The notes beneath the pieces were generated by a model that saw only the letters and a list, made by a program, of their open reading frames with translations, did no database searches and was not told where the DNA came from. Below are positions 17,486 through 26,330 of a DNA stretch of 64,000 bases, in pieces. A program made the translations under genes and the position numbers. The first letter of the stretch is position 1. Each line of letters begins with the position of its first letter. This DNA is from JACCWM01 sp040393065 (GTDB lineage: Bacteria; Myxococcota_A; Bradymonadia; Bradymonadales; Bradymonadaceae): positions 1 through 64,000 of the forward strand of contig JBEBUW010000010.1 in the NCBI GenBank assembly GCA_040393065.1, read 5' to 3'.

Positions 17486-18049
17486 ATGTTTAAATTCAGC
17501 GCCGACGACATCGCAAATCAGGTTTTCGAAAAACGCTTTCGGGGATTTGATGTGCAGCAGGTGGAAGAGTTTTTGAACGGCATTGCGCGTGAATGGAATT
17601 ACGTCATGGATGAATTCAAGCGATTGCAGCTCGAAGTTGAAACGCAATCAAAAGAATTGAGAGACTATCGCCGTCGCGAACGCAGCCTGGTCGAAGCATT
17701 GGAGATGGCCAAGCAAGTGGCCGAAGAAATTCGCCATCAGGCTGAGCGTGACGCAGAACTTGTGATTGCGCGTACGGAATTGAAGGCTGAAAAAATACTG
17801 GCGCAGGCAGAACGTCGTCTGAATGGCATCCGCGCTGATATTTTTGAAATGCAGCAACAACGTGCGCGTCTGGAAGCGGAGTTGCGTGGGACTCTGCAGG
17901 GACATATGAAAATGCTCGAGTTGATGTCGTCCGGAAATACCGCAGTAGACTTTGAAGTGATTCCTGAGGTTCCTACCGAGGAGTCAGATTACCGGGCAGC
18001 GAACGAGCATTTCATCGAACAAGAAACCGTAACTCTGGACGGAATCTAG
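17486..18049 (+). CDS. DivIVA-domain coiled-coil protein
   Basis: A 187-residue protein. The first ~60 residues match DivIVA/GpsB (FSADDIANQVFEKRFRGFDVQQVEEFLN), a region that recognises curved membrane or recruits division and cell-wall factors. A long coiled coil follows at residues 35-150, then an acidic tail. GGAGG at 17473 supports the ATG at 17486; 15 codons of upstream reading frame are not needed. It lies 69 bp after proC. A role in polarity, septation or cell-envelope growth is inferred from the family. Confidence 0.88.
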   Translation: MFKFSADDIANQVFEKRFRGFDVQQVEEFLNGIAREWNYVMDEFKRLQLEVETQSKELRDYRRRERSLVEALEMAKQVAEEIRHQAERDAELVIARTELKAEKILAQAERRLNGIRADIFEMQQQRARLEAELRGTLQGHMKMLELMSSGNTAVDFEVIPEVPTEESDYRAANEHFIEQETVTLDGI

Positions 18050-18071
18050 AGGTGCTCTGGCGGAAGCCTGC

Positions 18072-18101
18072 TTGACACGATGATTCGGCACTGCTTACTA
18101 T
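18072..18101 (+). promoter_or_regulatory. Strong candidate promoter
   Basis: TTGACA (18072-18077), an 18-bp spacer and TACTAT (18096-18101) form a good sigma70-like promoter. Transcription would begin near 18108, so the ATG at 18100 cannot be the start of the gene below. This supports ATG 18241. Confidence 0.6.
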
Positions 18102-18240
18102 GCGCAGGCTCGACAAGCATTTAAATTCCGTTGGAATGAAGGTAAGGCGCCTCTGGTTTCAGCCGGGATTGCCGGTTTTCGGCTTGTCGATTTCGCCTGT
18201 ACAAGTCGATGTTGTTGCTAATTTGATGAGGTTGCGAACG

Positions 18241-18645
18241 ATGATCACCAATGACCAGATTGAAGCTTATTTGATTGATAATGGATTGCCATTTGAGCAA
18301 GTCCGTGAAGGCTTGTGGTTGCTTCATGACGATATCGACCAGGTCGACAACATCGTGATTTATCACACACCACCGGTTATCACGTTTCGGGTTAAATTGA
18401 TGGATCTTCCCGACGAATCTGCGCGTAGCGAGCTGTTTGCAAGACTTTTGGAACTCAATGCAACCAGCATGGTCGCCGGTGCTTATGGACTGGAAGATAA
18501 TGCTGTGGTGATCGTCGATACGCTGCAAAGCGAAAACCTCGATCATAATGAATTTCAGGCTTCGATCGACGCCATCACCATGGCGGTTCGTGAGCACTTT
18601 GAGGAACTGAAAGAAATTATCACCCGGCATGCAGTACAGGCTTGA
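18241..18645 (+). CDS. YbjN-domain protein
   Basis: A 134-residue protein of the YbjN/CesT-like fold. The pattern of an N-terminal helix, a beta-meander around VDNIVIYHTPPVITFRVKLM, and a helical ELFARLLELNAT, then AYGLEDNAVVIVDTL, is typical. Members act as small chaperone-like or regulatory proteins; the exact function is unknown. The start at ATG 18241 follows GAGG and begins at the domain edge. A promoter at 18072-18101 excludes the longer reading frame from 18100. It lies between DivIVA and PspA genes, which suggests an envelope-related context. Confidence 0.82.
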   Translation: MITNDQIEAYLIDNGLPFEQVREGLWLLHDDIDQVDNIVIYHTPPVITFRVKLMDLPDESARSELFARLLELNATSMVAGAYGLEDNAVVIVDTLQSENLDHNEFQASIDAITMAVREHFEELKEIITRHAVQA

Positions 18646-18658
18646 TAATTTTGTCCGT

Positions 18659-18686
18659 TTGCATGACTTTTGTGCCGAACTATATT
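18659..18686 (+). promoter_or_regulatory. Candidate promoter of pspA
   Basis: TTGCAT (18659-18664) and TATATT (18681-18686) are 16 bp apart. About 75 bp of leader would precede the pspA ATG. I saw no sigma54-type GG/GC pair here, unlike the enterobacterial psp promoter. Confidence 0.45.
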
Positions 18687-18766
18687 GGGTTAGTCTTGGG
18701 CCGTGGCCTTTTCTTGAAAAACACGCAGCGGTAATCCAGACAGAGCGAATAACGAGGAGACGATAG

Positions 18767-19546
18767 ATGGGCATTTTCAATCGCATTGGGACGCTGCTCA
18801 AAGCAAATATCAACGATCTCATTAGCAAATCAGAGGATCCCGAAAAGATCCTGAATCAGCTTGTGCTCGATATGAAAGAGCAGTTGATTACCGCAAAAAA
18901 GCAGGTTGCCGTTGCTATTGCCGACGAGAAGCGTCTGAAAAAACAGCTTGATAATGAGCTGCATGTCTCCCGCGAATGGGAGAAAAAAGCCATGATGGCG
19001 ATTCGCGCCGGCCGCGATGACCTCGCCAAAGAAGCGCTTGCACGCAAAAAAGAACACGATGATCTGGCCAAAGAGTTTCAAACACAGTGGGAAGCTCAAA
19101 AGGCTGCTGCTGATAAACTTCGCGATTCCTTGCGTCAGTTGAACAGCAAGATCGAAGAGGCAAATCGCAAGAAAAACTTGCTTATCGCACGCAAAAAACG
19201 CGCAGAAGCACAGAAAAGCATCCAGGAAACGATGTCGAGCGTTGGCGATACGTCAGCCTTCGATGCGTTTGATCGGATGTCTGTCAAAATCGAACAGATG
19301 GAAGCCGAAGCCGAAGCATCTGCAGAACTCGCCGAAGGTTTTTCGGGCGACGATCTCGCTTCCAAATTCGATGCGCTTGAAGGTGAACATGGTGGTGATG
19401 AAGCGCTGGCCGCTCTCAAAGCCAAAATGGGAATCGGCAGCACGGCAAAAACGCAGTTCGAGTTTGAAGAGGAAGAGGCTGAAGAAAAGCAAACGGTTTC
19501 CTCGTCCTCACGCAGCCGCGGCACCTGGGACACCGAAGACTTCTAA
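18767..19546 (+). CDS. pspA: PspA/IM30 (ESCRT-III-like) membrane-maintenance protein
   Basis: A 259-residue member of the PspA/Vipp1 family, which forms helical assemblies on the inner membrane under stress. Residues 1-25 form the amphipathic membrane-binding helix (MGIFNRIGTLLKANINDLIS), then comes DPEKILNQLVLDMKEQL. Long coiled-coil helices run to about residue 190. The acidic tail (EFEEEEAEEKQ) and the Ser/Arg-rich C-terminus are longer than in E. coli PspA (222 residues). Gene order places it beside YbjN and DivIVA genes. A second, divergent paralogue is at 28141-28929. Confidence 0.92.
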   Translation: MGIFNRIGTLLKANINDLISKSEDPEKILNQLVLDMKEQLITAKKQVAVAIADEKRLKKQLDNELHVSREWEKKAMMAIRAGRDDLAKEALARKKEHDDLAKEFQTQWEAQKAAADKLRDSLRQLNSKIEEANRKKNLLIARKKRAEAQKSIQETMSSVGDTSAFDAFDRMSVKIEQMEAEAEASAELAEGFSGDDLASKFDALEGEHGGDEALAALKAKMGIGSTAKTQFEFEEEEAEEKQTVSSSSRSRGTWDTEDF

Positions 19547-19570
19547 GATGGTTGTTTTTTGATGCCATAG

Positions 19571-19600
19571 AAAAGCCCGGCTGATGACCGGGCTTTTTTT
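19571..19600 (+). terminator. Intrinsic terminator after pspA
   Basis: AAAAGCCCGG (19571-19580) pairs with CCGGGCTTTT (19588-19597) over a 7-base loop, followed by further T residues. It lies 24 bp after the pspA stop. Confidence 0.92.
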
Positions 19601-19657
19601 ATGTCTGGACGAACTCATTTTTCTTATCAATCTGAATCAAGCTCGTAGAAGATCGCT

Positions 19658-20683
19658 ATGGATACTCGCCCTGTTTTTGGTGCTGTTTTATGTGCTGGCT
19701 TTGGAACGCGCATGCGTCCTTTGACCGATGTTCTGCCGAAGCCGCTGTTGCCGTTTTTGAATATGCCGCTGATCGCCTATGCGCTGAATCATCTTGTGCA
19801 GGCAGGCGTGGAACGGGTTGGTCTGAACTTGCATCATCTTTCAGACACGATCCCGCCGGTTGTAGACAGGCTGTGCGCCCAATTTGGGCTTGTGCCGGTT
19901 TATGCGCATGAATGGGAGGTTCTTGGAACTGCGGGCGGCGTGCGAGGAATCTGGAAAGCTCTGGGCGAGCCGGATGGCACACTGGTTGTGCTGAACGGCG
20001 ATTGTGTGATGAACCTGGATCTGGAATCCCATATCAAGGCACATCGAGAAAGCGGTGCAGATGCGACAATTATCGTTCGTAAGCGTGCATCGGATCAGCC
20101 AGGGCGGGTGTGGCTGGATGAAGACGGGAATCTGCAAGGATTGCGCACCATGCGTCATCCTGAAGCGCCCGCAGACGAGAAATTGACGGAGTATGATTTC
20201 ACCGGCGTGCATATTCTGGAGCCGTCGATACTCAAGGAAATACCGCTCGAGCAAGGCTGTATGGTCGGTGATGTGTACGGTCCGATGCTGGAAAGCGGAC
20301 GGCGAATTCATGCGCGGATCAATGAAGGTTTCTGGGCTGCGCTGGATACTCCGGAATTGTTTATGCAAACAACCAAACGCGTGCTGCTTTCTCCCGAACT
20401 TTTTGACCAGGCGCCGCTGCCCGAACCCTTGTCGGATGGACTTTTTGTATTCAACCGCGACGGAATCGACGGAAAAACAATGTTTGCTGCACCTGTTTTG
20501 ACAGGTCTGCATGTTGAAATCGGCGCCGGAGCCGAAATTGGTCCTTTTGCGATTGTGGATGGTTCAGAAATCGCTCCGGGGGCTTCCGTGCGGAATGCCA
20601 TCATGTATGGCATGGGCCGCATCGAAGGTGAATGGCACGATTGCATGGCAGTGGCTGGAAAAGTCGCTGCATTTAAGGAGTAG
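19658..20683 (+). CDS. Sugar-phosphate nucleotidyltransferase
   Basis: A 341-residue NDP-sugar pyrophosphorylase. The nucleotide-binding signature LCAGFGTRMRPLTDVLPKPLLP is at residues ~11-32, the metal-binding NGD segment near 113, and the sugar-site EYDFTGVHI near 181. The C-terminal ~60 residues look like a short left-handed beta-helix (IGAGAEIGPFAIV, IAPGASV), as in mannose-1-phosphate guanylyltransferases. The sugar and the nucleotide are not certain; GDP-mannose synthesis is the best guess. Its 3' end overlaps that of sbcC by 11 bp in convergent orientation. Confidence 0.87.
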   Translation: MDTRPVFGAVLCAGFGTRMRPLTDVLPKPLLPFLNMPLIAYALNHLVQAGVERVGLNLHHLSDTIPPVVDRLCAQFGLVPVYAHEWEVLGTAGGVRGIWKALGEPDGTLVVLNGDCVMNLDLESHIKAHRESGADATIIVRKRASDQPGRVWLDEDGNLQGLRTMRHPEAPADEKLTEYDFTGVHILEPSILKEIPLEQGCMVGDVYGPMLESGRRIHARINEGFWAALDTPELFMQTTKRVLLSPELFDQAPLPEPLSDGLFVFNRDGIDGKTMFAAPVLTGLHVEIGAGAEIGPFAIVDGSEIAPGASVRNAIMYGMGRIEGEWHDCMAVAGKVAAFKE

Positions 20684-23600
20684 TTGCTATAGCCGGTGCC
20701 GACTTTGAGGTCAGGGCTGATGTCGGCACTCCGCCCGCAATGATTGTAATGGCGGATTGCGTACGGTTTTGTTTTTCAATGTGTATGCGGTGATCAATAC
20801 GTTCTTTCAAGCCTTCCACATGGCTGATAATCCCGATCTGCCGACCGCTTTGCTGCTGCAGCGTGTTGAGGACATTGAGCACAGAATCGAGCGTTTCGCT
20901 ATCAAGCGTGCCAAATCCTTCGTCGAGTAGAATCGTTTCAAGTGGCAGACGAACCTGGCTGAAGTCAGCCAGAGCAAGGGCCAGTGCCAGGGAAACGACA
21001 AAGGTTTCTCCGCCGGAAAGCGTGTTGATCGGGCGTTCTTTTCCGGCATTTTCCCGATCAAGGATGGTAAACGTCAGGGTGGGTTCGCCGTCTTTTCCAA
21101 TCAAAATACCGAGTTCGTAGCGGGGAAATAGCTTGTGTAGCCAGCGATTTGCTGCACGGACAAGTTCGCCCACATTCAGGCTCTGGGCGAATCGCTGAAA
21201 GCTCTCGCCGGAGCCAACACCGATGAGTTTATAAATCTCGTGCCACATGCTGGTTTCTCGCTCCAGCTTTTCAAGTTCTTGCTGAAGCGCGAGGTGTTTT
21301 TCGCTGGCGCGTGTAGATTCCTCGAGCTTTTCTTTAATGCGGCCCATTTGTTCGGTGATGGTATCGCGCTCGCTTTCTAAAATCTGAGATTTTTCTGAAA
21401 GTTTTGTGGACTGTTCGACGAACTCTTCAGGCGTTGAAAATTCCGAAAGTGTTGCTGGTTTGTTGGACTGGTGTTGTTCAAACCTTTGCGAAGTTGCGGC
21501 GTGTACGGCCTGTGCCTGGCTTAAGGCTTCGGCAATTTCGGTGGTTCGGACTTTGAGTTGTTCGCGTTCCTCCGGTGTTAACAAGATTTGGAGCAGGCTA
21601 TCTTCGGAAAGATCGAATTCAGCTAGCTTCTGATGATAGAGGCTGGTTTCCCTGGCGAGTGCGTCTGTTGTTTCTTTGTAAAGCTGCGTTCTACTCGCGA
21701 GTTCTGCACGGGCTTTTGCAAGCTCTTCACAAGCGCGGCTGCTGGTGCTTTGAGCATTTTCGAGTTGCTTTTCTGCAGATTGAATGGCGTCGGATAGCCG
21801 GATTTCAAAAACATCAGGCGCCTGGCCATCCAGAGCTTTCAGGCTGTGCTGGAACTGAGCGTCGAGCGACGTTTTTTGTTCATGTCGCTCGTTGAGACGC
21901 GACTGGGATGCCTCCAGGTTTTTTGTGCAGGCGTCCAGTGTGACCTGCGCCGCGGTCAAGGCATTTTCGGCAGTCTGTGCCTGTAACGTGGCCGTGGAGA
22001 CAGCAAGGGCTGCGGCATCAAAATCCCGTTTTAATTTTTCGGCCTGTGCGAGCGCAGCAGAGAAGTCATAAGCGTCGCCGTGTTTGGTAACATGAATATT
22101 GCAGGTGCCAAGGCTTTCGAGCAGAGCGGCTTCGGCGGCCGCGACGTTGCCAGTGAGCGTTGAAAGCTCCGCCTGAAGGGCATCGAAGCGCGCTGTGCGA
22201 TCTTCGATTCTGTGGGTCAGAATGGTGATGGACTCTTCAAGTTTTTGGGTTTGTTCGATGGCGCTCCGGTGCTGTTCCTGAGCTTTTGTTTGCGCGTCTA
22301 TTTTTTGTTGCAACGCATGCGTGTTTTTGTCTGCCTGCTCCATGGCATGCGTCGCAGCGTCGATATGCGTTGTGAAATCAGTAGGCGACCAGGCGTGAAT
22401 TTCGTTGTTCTCGAAGCCTGCGGTCTGAAGGAGTGTCAGGGTTTGCGCCTCGGTAGCTTTCCGGGCTTGTGTGAGTTCTGCAAGGCGCTCGTCGAGTGCT
22501 GCAAGGTTTTGCTCGGCGACGGCGATGCGTGTGAGGCCGTGATGGAAAGCAGCCTGGGCGGTTCTGAGCGATTGTTCTGCATCGCTTAATTTTTGTTGCG
22601 TTTTGTCGTGCAGACGTTGAAGTTCACCCTCTGGTTCAGCATGTTCGCTGTTATGTTTGAACGGGTGTTCGACGCTTCCGCAGACCGGGCATTGGTCGCC
22701 GTTTTTGAGTTCACGACGTGTTTGGCCAAAGGATAACGCAATGGCAAATCCATGAAGTGATTGTTTAAGGGTTTCAACAATTTCTTCGGCATGAGCCATG
22801 TTTTGCTGGCTGGATTTCTGCTCAGCATCAAGCATTTCCTGGGATTTCAACTGCTCATCGCGCTTTTTAAGCAGGGAATGATACAGTTTTTCATCTTTTA
22901 GAAGTCTGTTGTGACTTTCAAAAGCACGTTCCAGGGCGGTTTTTCGGGCCGATGCTTTGTGGCGGAGGTTATGGAATTGATCGCGAAGTTCGGAAATATC
23001 CGCACAACGATTCAAGTGAAGCATCAGGTTTAATGCTTCTTGAGCGTTTTCCAGAGCTGTAGCCAGAGGAGCGATATGCGCTTGTTCTCCGGCGAGTTTC
23101 TGCTGTTGGGCCTGGAGTTCCTGTGACAGATTTTGAACTTCCTGATTGGTCTGGCGAGCCTGGTTTTGCTTTTCGACAAGGTTATTACGACTGAGGGTGA
23201 GTTGGGATGCGCGATTTTGCCAGTCGGCGAGGTGCTGGGTAATTGCGGCAGCAAATTGCAGGGAGTTCTGATGTTCTCTGGCAGTTAGAAGTTTTTGGGC
23301 CGTGCTCTCTACATTTTCGCAGGCAAGTTTGTGCGCTGCCTCGGCCTGTGCATGCTCGGTAATAACTTGCTTGTGGTGATTCTCGGCATCGGCCAGTTCT
23401 TTCGCTGAGATATGCAGGGCTTTGAAAAGTTCACGGGCTTGTTGAAGGTCCGGCTGTGATTTGGCAAGAGCTTCTCGGGCAGAAAGAAGTGCATTGCTTG
23501 CATTTTTCTGCACTGTTTCGGCCTGCGAAGTGGTTTTTTCGGCGATTTCTACTTTTTCGCGCAGGTCAGGCAAAAGCCGTTCGAGTTGCAAAAGCTGAGA

Positions 23601-24569
23601 ACTGGTTTCTGCCACACGAGCACGGGCGGTGGCTGCGGGTTGGCAGAGAGCGTCGCGCTCAAGCCTTGCAAAATCGGGGGCGTGAACTGAATAGGTTTGC
23701 TGTTTTTCAGCAAGTTGCTCCGCGGTGATCTCCTTTTCAGCATGGAGTTTTTCGAAATTCTCGAGCCAGAGAATTTGCTGGCGGATGGATTTGAGTTCGG
23801 CCTCATGCACGCCGGCCTGTGTACTGGCCGAGAGCAGGCTTGTGTTGAGTTCTTCGAGCTCCTCGGCGCTTAGCACTTTGATATCCGCCATCTTGCTTTT
23901 GTGCTGGCTGAGGGCGTCGTCCATTTCTTTTTTGCGTGCAGCCGCGCGCGCTCCAATATCGCGGTAGTTGCTGGTATCGGTAAGGCGTTCCAGAATTGCG
24001 TTTTTTTGCTGATCGTTGGCTTTAAGAAATTCAGAAAATTGGCCTTGAGCCAGCATGACGCTGCGCTGGAAGGCCTGAATGTCCATGCCGGCCAGCACGC
24101 GGTCAAAATGTTCCTGATAGTCTTTGGGTTTGTCGCTCGATGTAATCAGATCGCCAATCGGATGGCCGTTGGCATCGACGCGAAAAAGAGAGCGATGTGC
24201 ATTTTTGATGGTGCCATCGAGACGTGATTTTTTGTGCGCGCGTTCACTGAACCACTCTGCACGGTAGTATTCGCGTGTGGTTCCACAGGCGGAGCGATAG
24301 CTGAACATGACGGCAGCGCGGCATTCGACGGTTCCGTGCGACATGATGTGCTGGGTAGAAGTCTGATCGCTACTTTTGTTGGTACTGGTCAGGCGCGGCG
24401 TCTGGCCGTACAGAGCCAGGCAAATGGCGTCGAGCAGCGTGCTTTTGCCGGCTCCGGTCGGCCCGTGAATGAGAAACAGCGGCGTGTTCTTAAAGTGTTG
24501 GTCGAAGTCGATGGTGAAGGAGCCGTAGAGCGAATTCAGATTGAGGATTTCCAGGCGGTGGATTTTCAT
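20673..24569 (-). CDS. sbcC: SbcC, SMC-like subunit of the SbcCD nuclease
   Basis: A 1298-residue ATPase, the Rad50-like subunit of SbcCD, which cleaves DNA hairpins and protein-blocked ends during replication and repair. The N-terminal Walker A is IHGPTGAGKST (residues ~34-44). Long coiled coils flank the zinc hook GDQCPVCG near residue 627. The C-terminal signature LSGGETFVVSLALALALA and Walker B ILLDEGFGTLD complete the ATPase head. It is longer than E. coli SbcC (1048) because of extended coiled coils. Its ATG overlaps the sbcD stop by 4 bp, so the two are co-translated. Confidence 0.96.
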   Translation of the reverse strand: MKIHRLEILNLNSLYGSFTIDFDQHFKNTPLFLIHGPTGAGKSTLLDAICLALYGQTPRLTSTNKSSDQTSTQHIMSHGTVECRAAVMFSYRSACGTTREYYRAEWFSERAHKKSRLDGTIKNAHRSLFRVDANGHPIGDLITSSDKPKDYQEHFDRVLAGMDIQAFQRSVMLAQGQFSEFLKANDQQKNAILERLTDTSNYRDIGARAAARKKEMDDALSQHKSKMADIKVLSAEELEELNTSLLSASTQAGVHEAELKSIRQQILWLENFEKLHAEKEITAEQLAEKQQTYSVHAPDFARLERDALCQPAATARARVAETSSQLLQLERLLPDLREKVEIAEKTTSQAETVQKNASNALLSAREALAKSQPDLQQARELFKALHISAKELADAENHHKQVITEHAQAEAAHKLACENVESTAQKLLTAREHQNSLQFAAAITQHLADWQNRASQLTLSRNNLVEKQNQARQTNQEVQNLSQELQAQQQKLAGEQAHIAPLATALENAQEALNLMLHLNRCADISELRDQFHNLRHKASARKTALERAFESHNRLLKDEKLYHSLLKKRDEQLKSQEMLDAEQKSSQQNMAHAEEIVETLKQSLHGFAIALSFGQTRRELKNGDQCPVCGSVEHPFKHNSEHAEPEGELQRLHDKTQQKLSDAEQSLRTAQAAFHHGLTRIAVAEQNLAALDERLAELTQARKATEAQTLTLLQTAGFENNEIHAWSPTDFTTHIDAATHAMEQADKNTHALQQKIDAQTKAQEQHRSAIEQTQKLEESITILTHRIEDRTARFDALQAELSTLTGNVAAAEAALLESLGTCNIHVTKHGDAYDFSAALAQAEKLKRDFDAAALAVSTATLQAQTAENALTAAQVTLDACTKNLEASQSRLNERHEQKTSLDAQFQHSLKALDGQAPDVFEIRLSDAIQSAEKQLENAQSTSSRACEELAKARAELASRTQLYKETTDALARETSLYHQKLAEFDLSEDSLLQILLTPEEREQLKVRTTEIAEALSQAQAVHAATSQRFEQHQSNKPATLSEFSTPEEFVEQSTKLSEKSQILESERDTITEQMGRIKEKLEESTRASEKHLALQQELEKLERETSMWHEIYKLIGVGSGESFQRFAQSLNVGELVRAANRWLHKLFPRYELGILIGKDGEPTLTFTILDRENAGKERPINTLSGGETFVVSLALALALADFSQVRLPLETILLDEGFGTLDSETLDSVLNVLNTLQQQSGRQIGIISHVEGLKERIDHRIHIEKQNRTQSAITIIAGGVPTSALTSKSAPAIATTP

Positions 24570-25873
24570 GCGTGCTCCTTGTGGACGGCTTCAAGTTCTT
24601 TGAGTTCGATCAGGTCGTCGTCTGCAAGGAGAGAGCGAAATGCAATCAGCGTGGCTTCGTCGGGTTCGGATTTTTTCTGCAGGCGATAGAGCAGGGTGAA
24701 GGTTTCTTCGGGGGTCAGGTCTTGAAGAGATGGATGCTGGATGCCAGAGGTCGCCGTTTCGAGGCGCGCTTGCTCAGATAGAGTTTGACGAAGGTCCAGA
24801 ATTTGCGGAGGTAGCTGGCCGCCGGGTGTGTTGGCGTGAATAAAGTCCGTGAAATGGGAGGCGTTGAGGTGGGTGTGACTGTCGACGATCAGATTGATGT
24901 AGAGATAGGGCGTAAATTCGGTATCCGGGCCGGTTTTGAGGGCGCGGATCTGCTCGAAGATTTCGTCTTCCGTGCCTTCGAGGGTGAGAATAGGACGCCA
25001 GATAGGGATCGAAATGGGAGTCACGGTGACGCTGGATTTGTTGTCGATGTCGACAAGCAGAACTTGCCGAGGTGTGGTGGATTCCTCCGGACGCGTGGCA
25101 ACGGGAGTGCCGCTGTACCAGATGTTGCGTGAGCCAAGCTGGCGGCAATGATGGATATGGCCGAGGGCGACGTAGTCGTAACGGTCATCAAAAATGGACG
25201 TGGGCAGCGCGCCGATCGTGCCAACCTGATGGATATCGCTGTTGAAATCGCCCGCCCGCCGTTGCCAGGTAGCGGTAGAATCGGTGCAGGTGAGATGACC
25301 GGTGGCGATGAGTGGGATGGTTTCGCCGTAAAGTTCGGTCGCAAGGTCTGCCAGATGGCTATAGAGGTTTTTGAAGCCGGCTTCATAGCGTTCGTTGATT
25401 TCGATTTCTGAGTATCGAGTTGTCAAAATGCCGAGACGCGCTTCCTGAACGAAGGGAACGGCTGCAACGACGGCTTCGACTTCGCCGGTTTCTGGATGAT
25501 GGATGGGACACAGGCAGCGCTTCCATGTATCGGGATCCGCCAGAAGGCCGCCTACAGTGTGGACTTTCAAGAAGCCAAGGATTTCTCGGGGAGCATCCAG
25601 GCGCGAGGCTGAATCGTGGTTTCCGCCGACGACGATGACTTTTTTGAGCGCAGGCAGTTGGGTACAGCGCGTCAAAAAGTTGTAGTACTCGGCCTGGGCG
25701 CTGGCGGAGGGCTGGCTGTGATGGAAAATATCACCGGCAATCAAGAGAACTTCAACAGCCTGGTCGCGCATGGTCTTGAGGAGCCAGTCTAAGAAACGAC
25801 GATGTTCAGGTTCACGGGTGGCATGCTCAAGGCTTACGCCGAGATGCCAGTCCGAAGTGTGCAAAATTTTCAC
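24566..25873 (-). CDS. sbcD: SbcD, nuclease subunit of SbcCD
   Basis: A 435-residue Mre11-like calcineurin-type phosphoesterase. Metal-binding motifs are in order: SDWHLG (residues 7-12), AGDIFHH near 46, VGGNHDSASRL near 82, ATGHLT near 185, and GHIHHCR near 232. The C-terminal region is the SbcC-binding part. With SbcC it forms an ATP-dependent exonuclease and hairpin endonuclease. It is longer than the usual 400 residues by a short C-terminal extension. The gene leads a two-gene operon; a repetitive region lies upstream. Confidence 0.96.
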   Translation of the reverse strand: MKILHTSDWHLGVSLEHATREPEHRRFLDWLLKTMRDQAVEVLLIAGDIFHHSQPSASAQAEYYNFLTRCTQLPALKKVIVVGGNHDSASRLDAPREILGFLKVHTVGGLLADPDTWKRCLCPIHHPETGEVEAVVAAVPFVQEARLGILTTRYSEIEINERYEAGFKNLYSHLADLATELYGETIPLIATGHLTCTDSTATWQRRAGDFNSDIHQVGTIGALPTSIFDDRYDYVALGHIHHCRQLGSRNIWYSGTPVATRPEESTTPRQVLLVDIDNKSSVTVTPISIPIWRPILTLEGTEDEIFEQIRALKTGPDTEFTPYLYINLIVDSHTHLNASHFTDFIHANTPGGQLPPQILDLRQTLSEQARLETATSGIQHPSLQDLTPEETFTLLYRLQKKSEPDEATLIAFRSLLADDDLIELKELEAVHKEHA

Positions 25874-26029
25874 GGGGATTTATCCGGCAATTAAAAAACA
25901 GTATGAATTCAGCGCGATGCAACCATAAAGTCAGCGAATCGTGCAGAGCCCAAGATACCCCCTGGATTGTGTTGTGGGCAAGGTGTGGCGATGGCCATGA
26001 TTGATCGTACCGCGAGCGGTCGCGCCATC

Positions 26030-26155
26030 GCTTGCAGGAGCGTTCTGCACCAGGCCGGATGATGGATCCTCATTAAAAATGGCATTTTGTGCCGGCTCGG
26101 GCGATGGATCATCGTAAAAAGTCGCATTTTGTGCCGGCTCGGACGATGGATCATC
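26030..26155 (-). repeat. Three 42-bp tandem repeats, possibly coding
   Basis: Three contiguous 42-bp units (26155-26114, 26113-26072, 26071-26030) lie in the 457-bp gap between sbcD and the glycine-rich lipoprotein gene. The first two are about 80-85% identical and the third is more divergent. On the minus strand an open frame from TTG 26218 to 25931 (95 codons) reads them as 14-residue units DDPSSEPAQNATFY, DDPSPEPAQNAIFN, EDPSSGLVQNAPAS. Several third-position changes are synonymous, which hints at coding, but the frame has no good start or ribosome-binding site. A gene remnant or non-coding minisatellite is equally possible. Confidence 0.6.
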
Positions 26156-26232
26156 GCAAGGGAGGGGGGGGACGGCTGTTTTTGCGTTCAGGTTCTGGTG
26201 CGTAAACCCATATTTCAAAAATCGTCGCGTAA

Positions 26233-26261
26233 TTGACCGCCATTGCGGTTCTCTTTAGTAT
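26233..26261 (+). promoter_or_regulatory. Candidate promoter of the glycine-rich lipoprotein gene
   Basis: TTGACC (26233-26238), a 17-bp spacer and TAGTAT (26256-26261), giving about 63 bp of leader before ATG 26331. Confidence 0.55.
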
Positions 26262-26330
26262 GGCAGATAGGAAAATTGTGTCAGTCTGGCGCATGTGCGG
26301 TAATTTTTAAATTATTATCGGGAAGAGTTT

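Noticed and set aside
18100..18240. Longer YbjN start at ATG 18100
   Set aside because: A good promoter at 18072-18101 places the transcript start beyond this ATG, and the domain begins at 18241.
18659..18766. sigma54 promoter for pspA
   Set aside because: No GG/GC pair at the -24/-12 spacing was visible; a sigma70-like pair is present instead.
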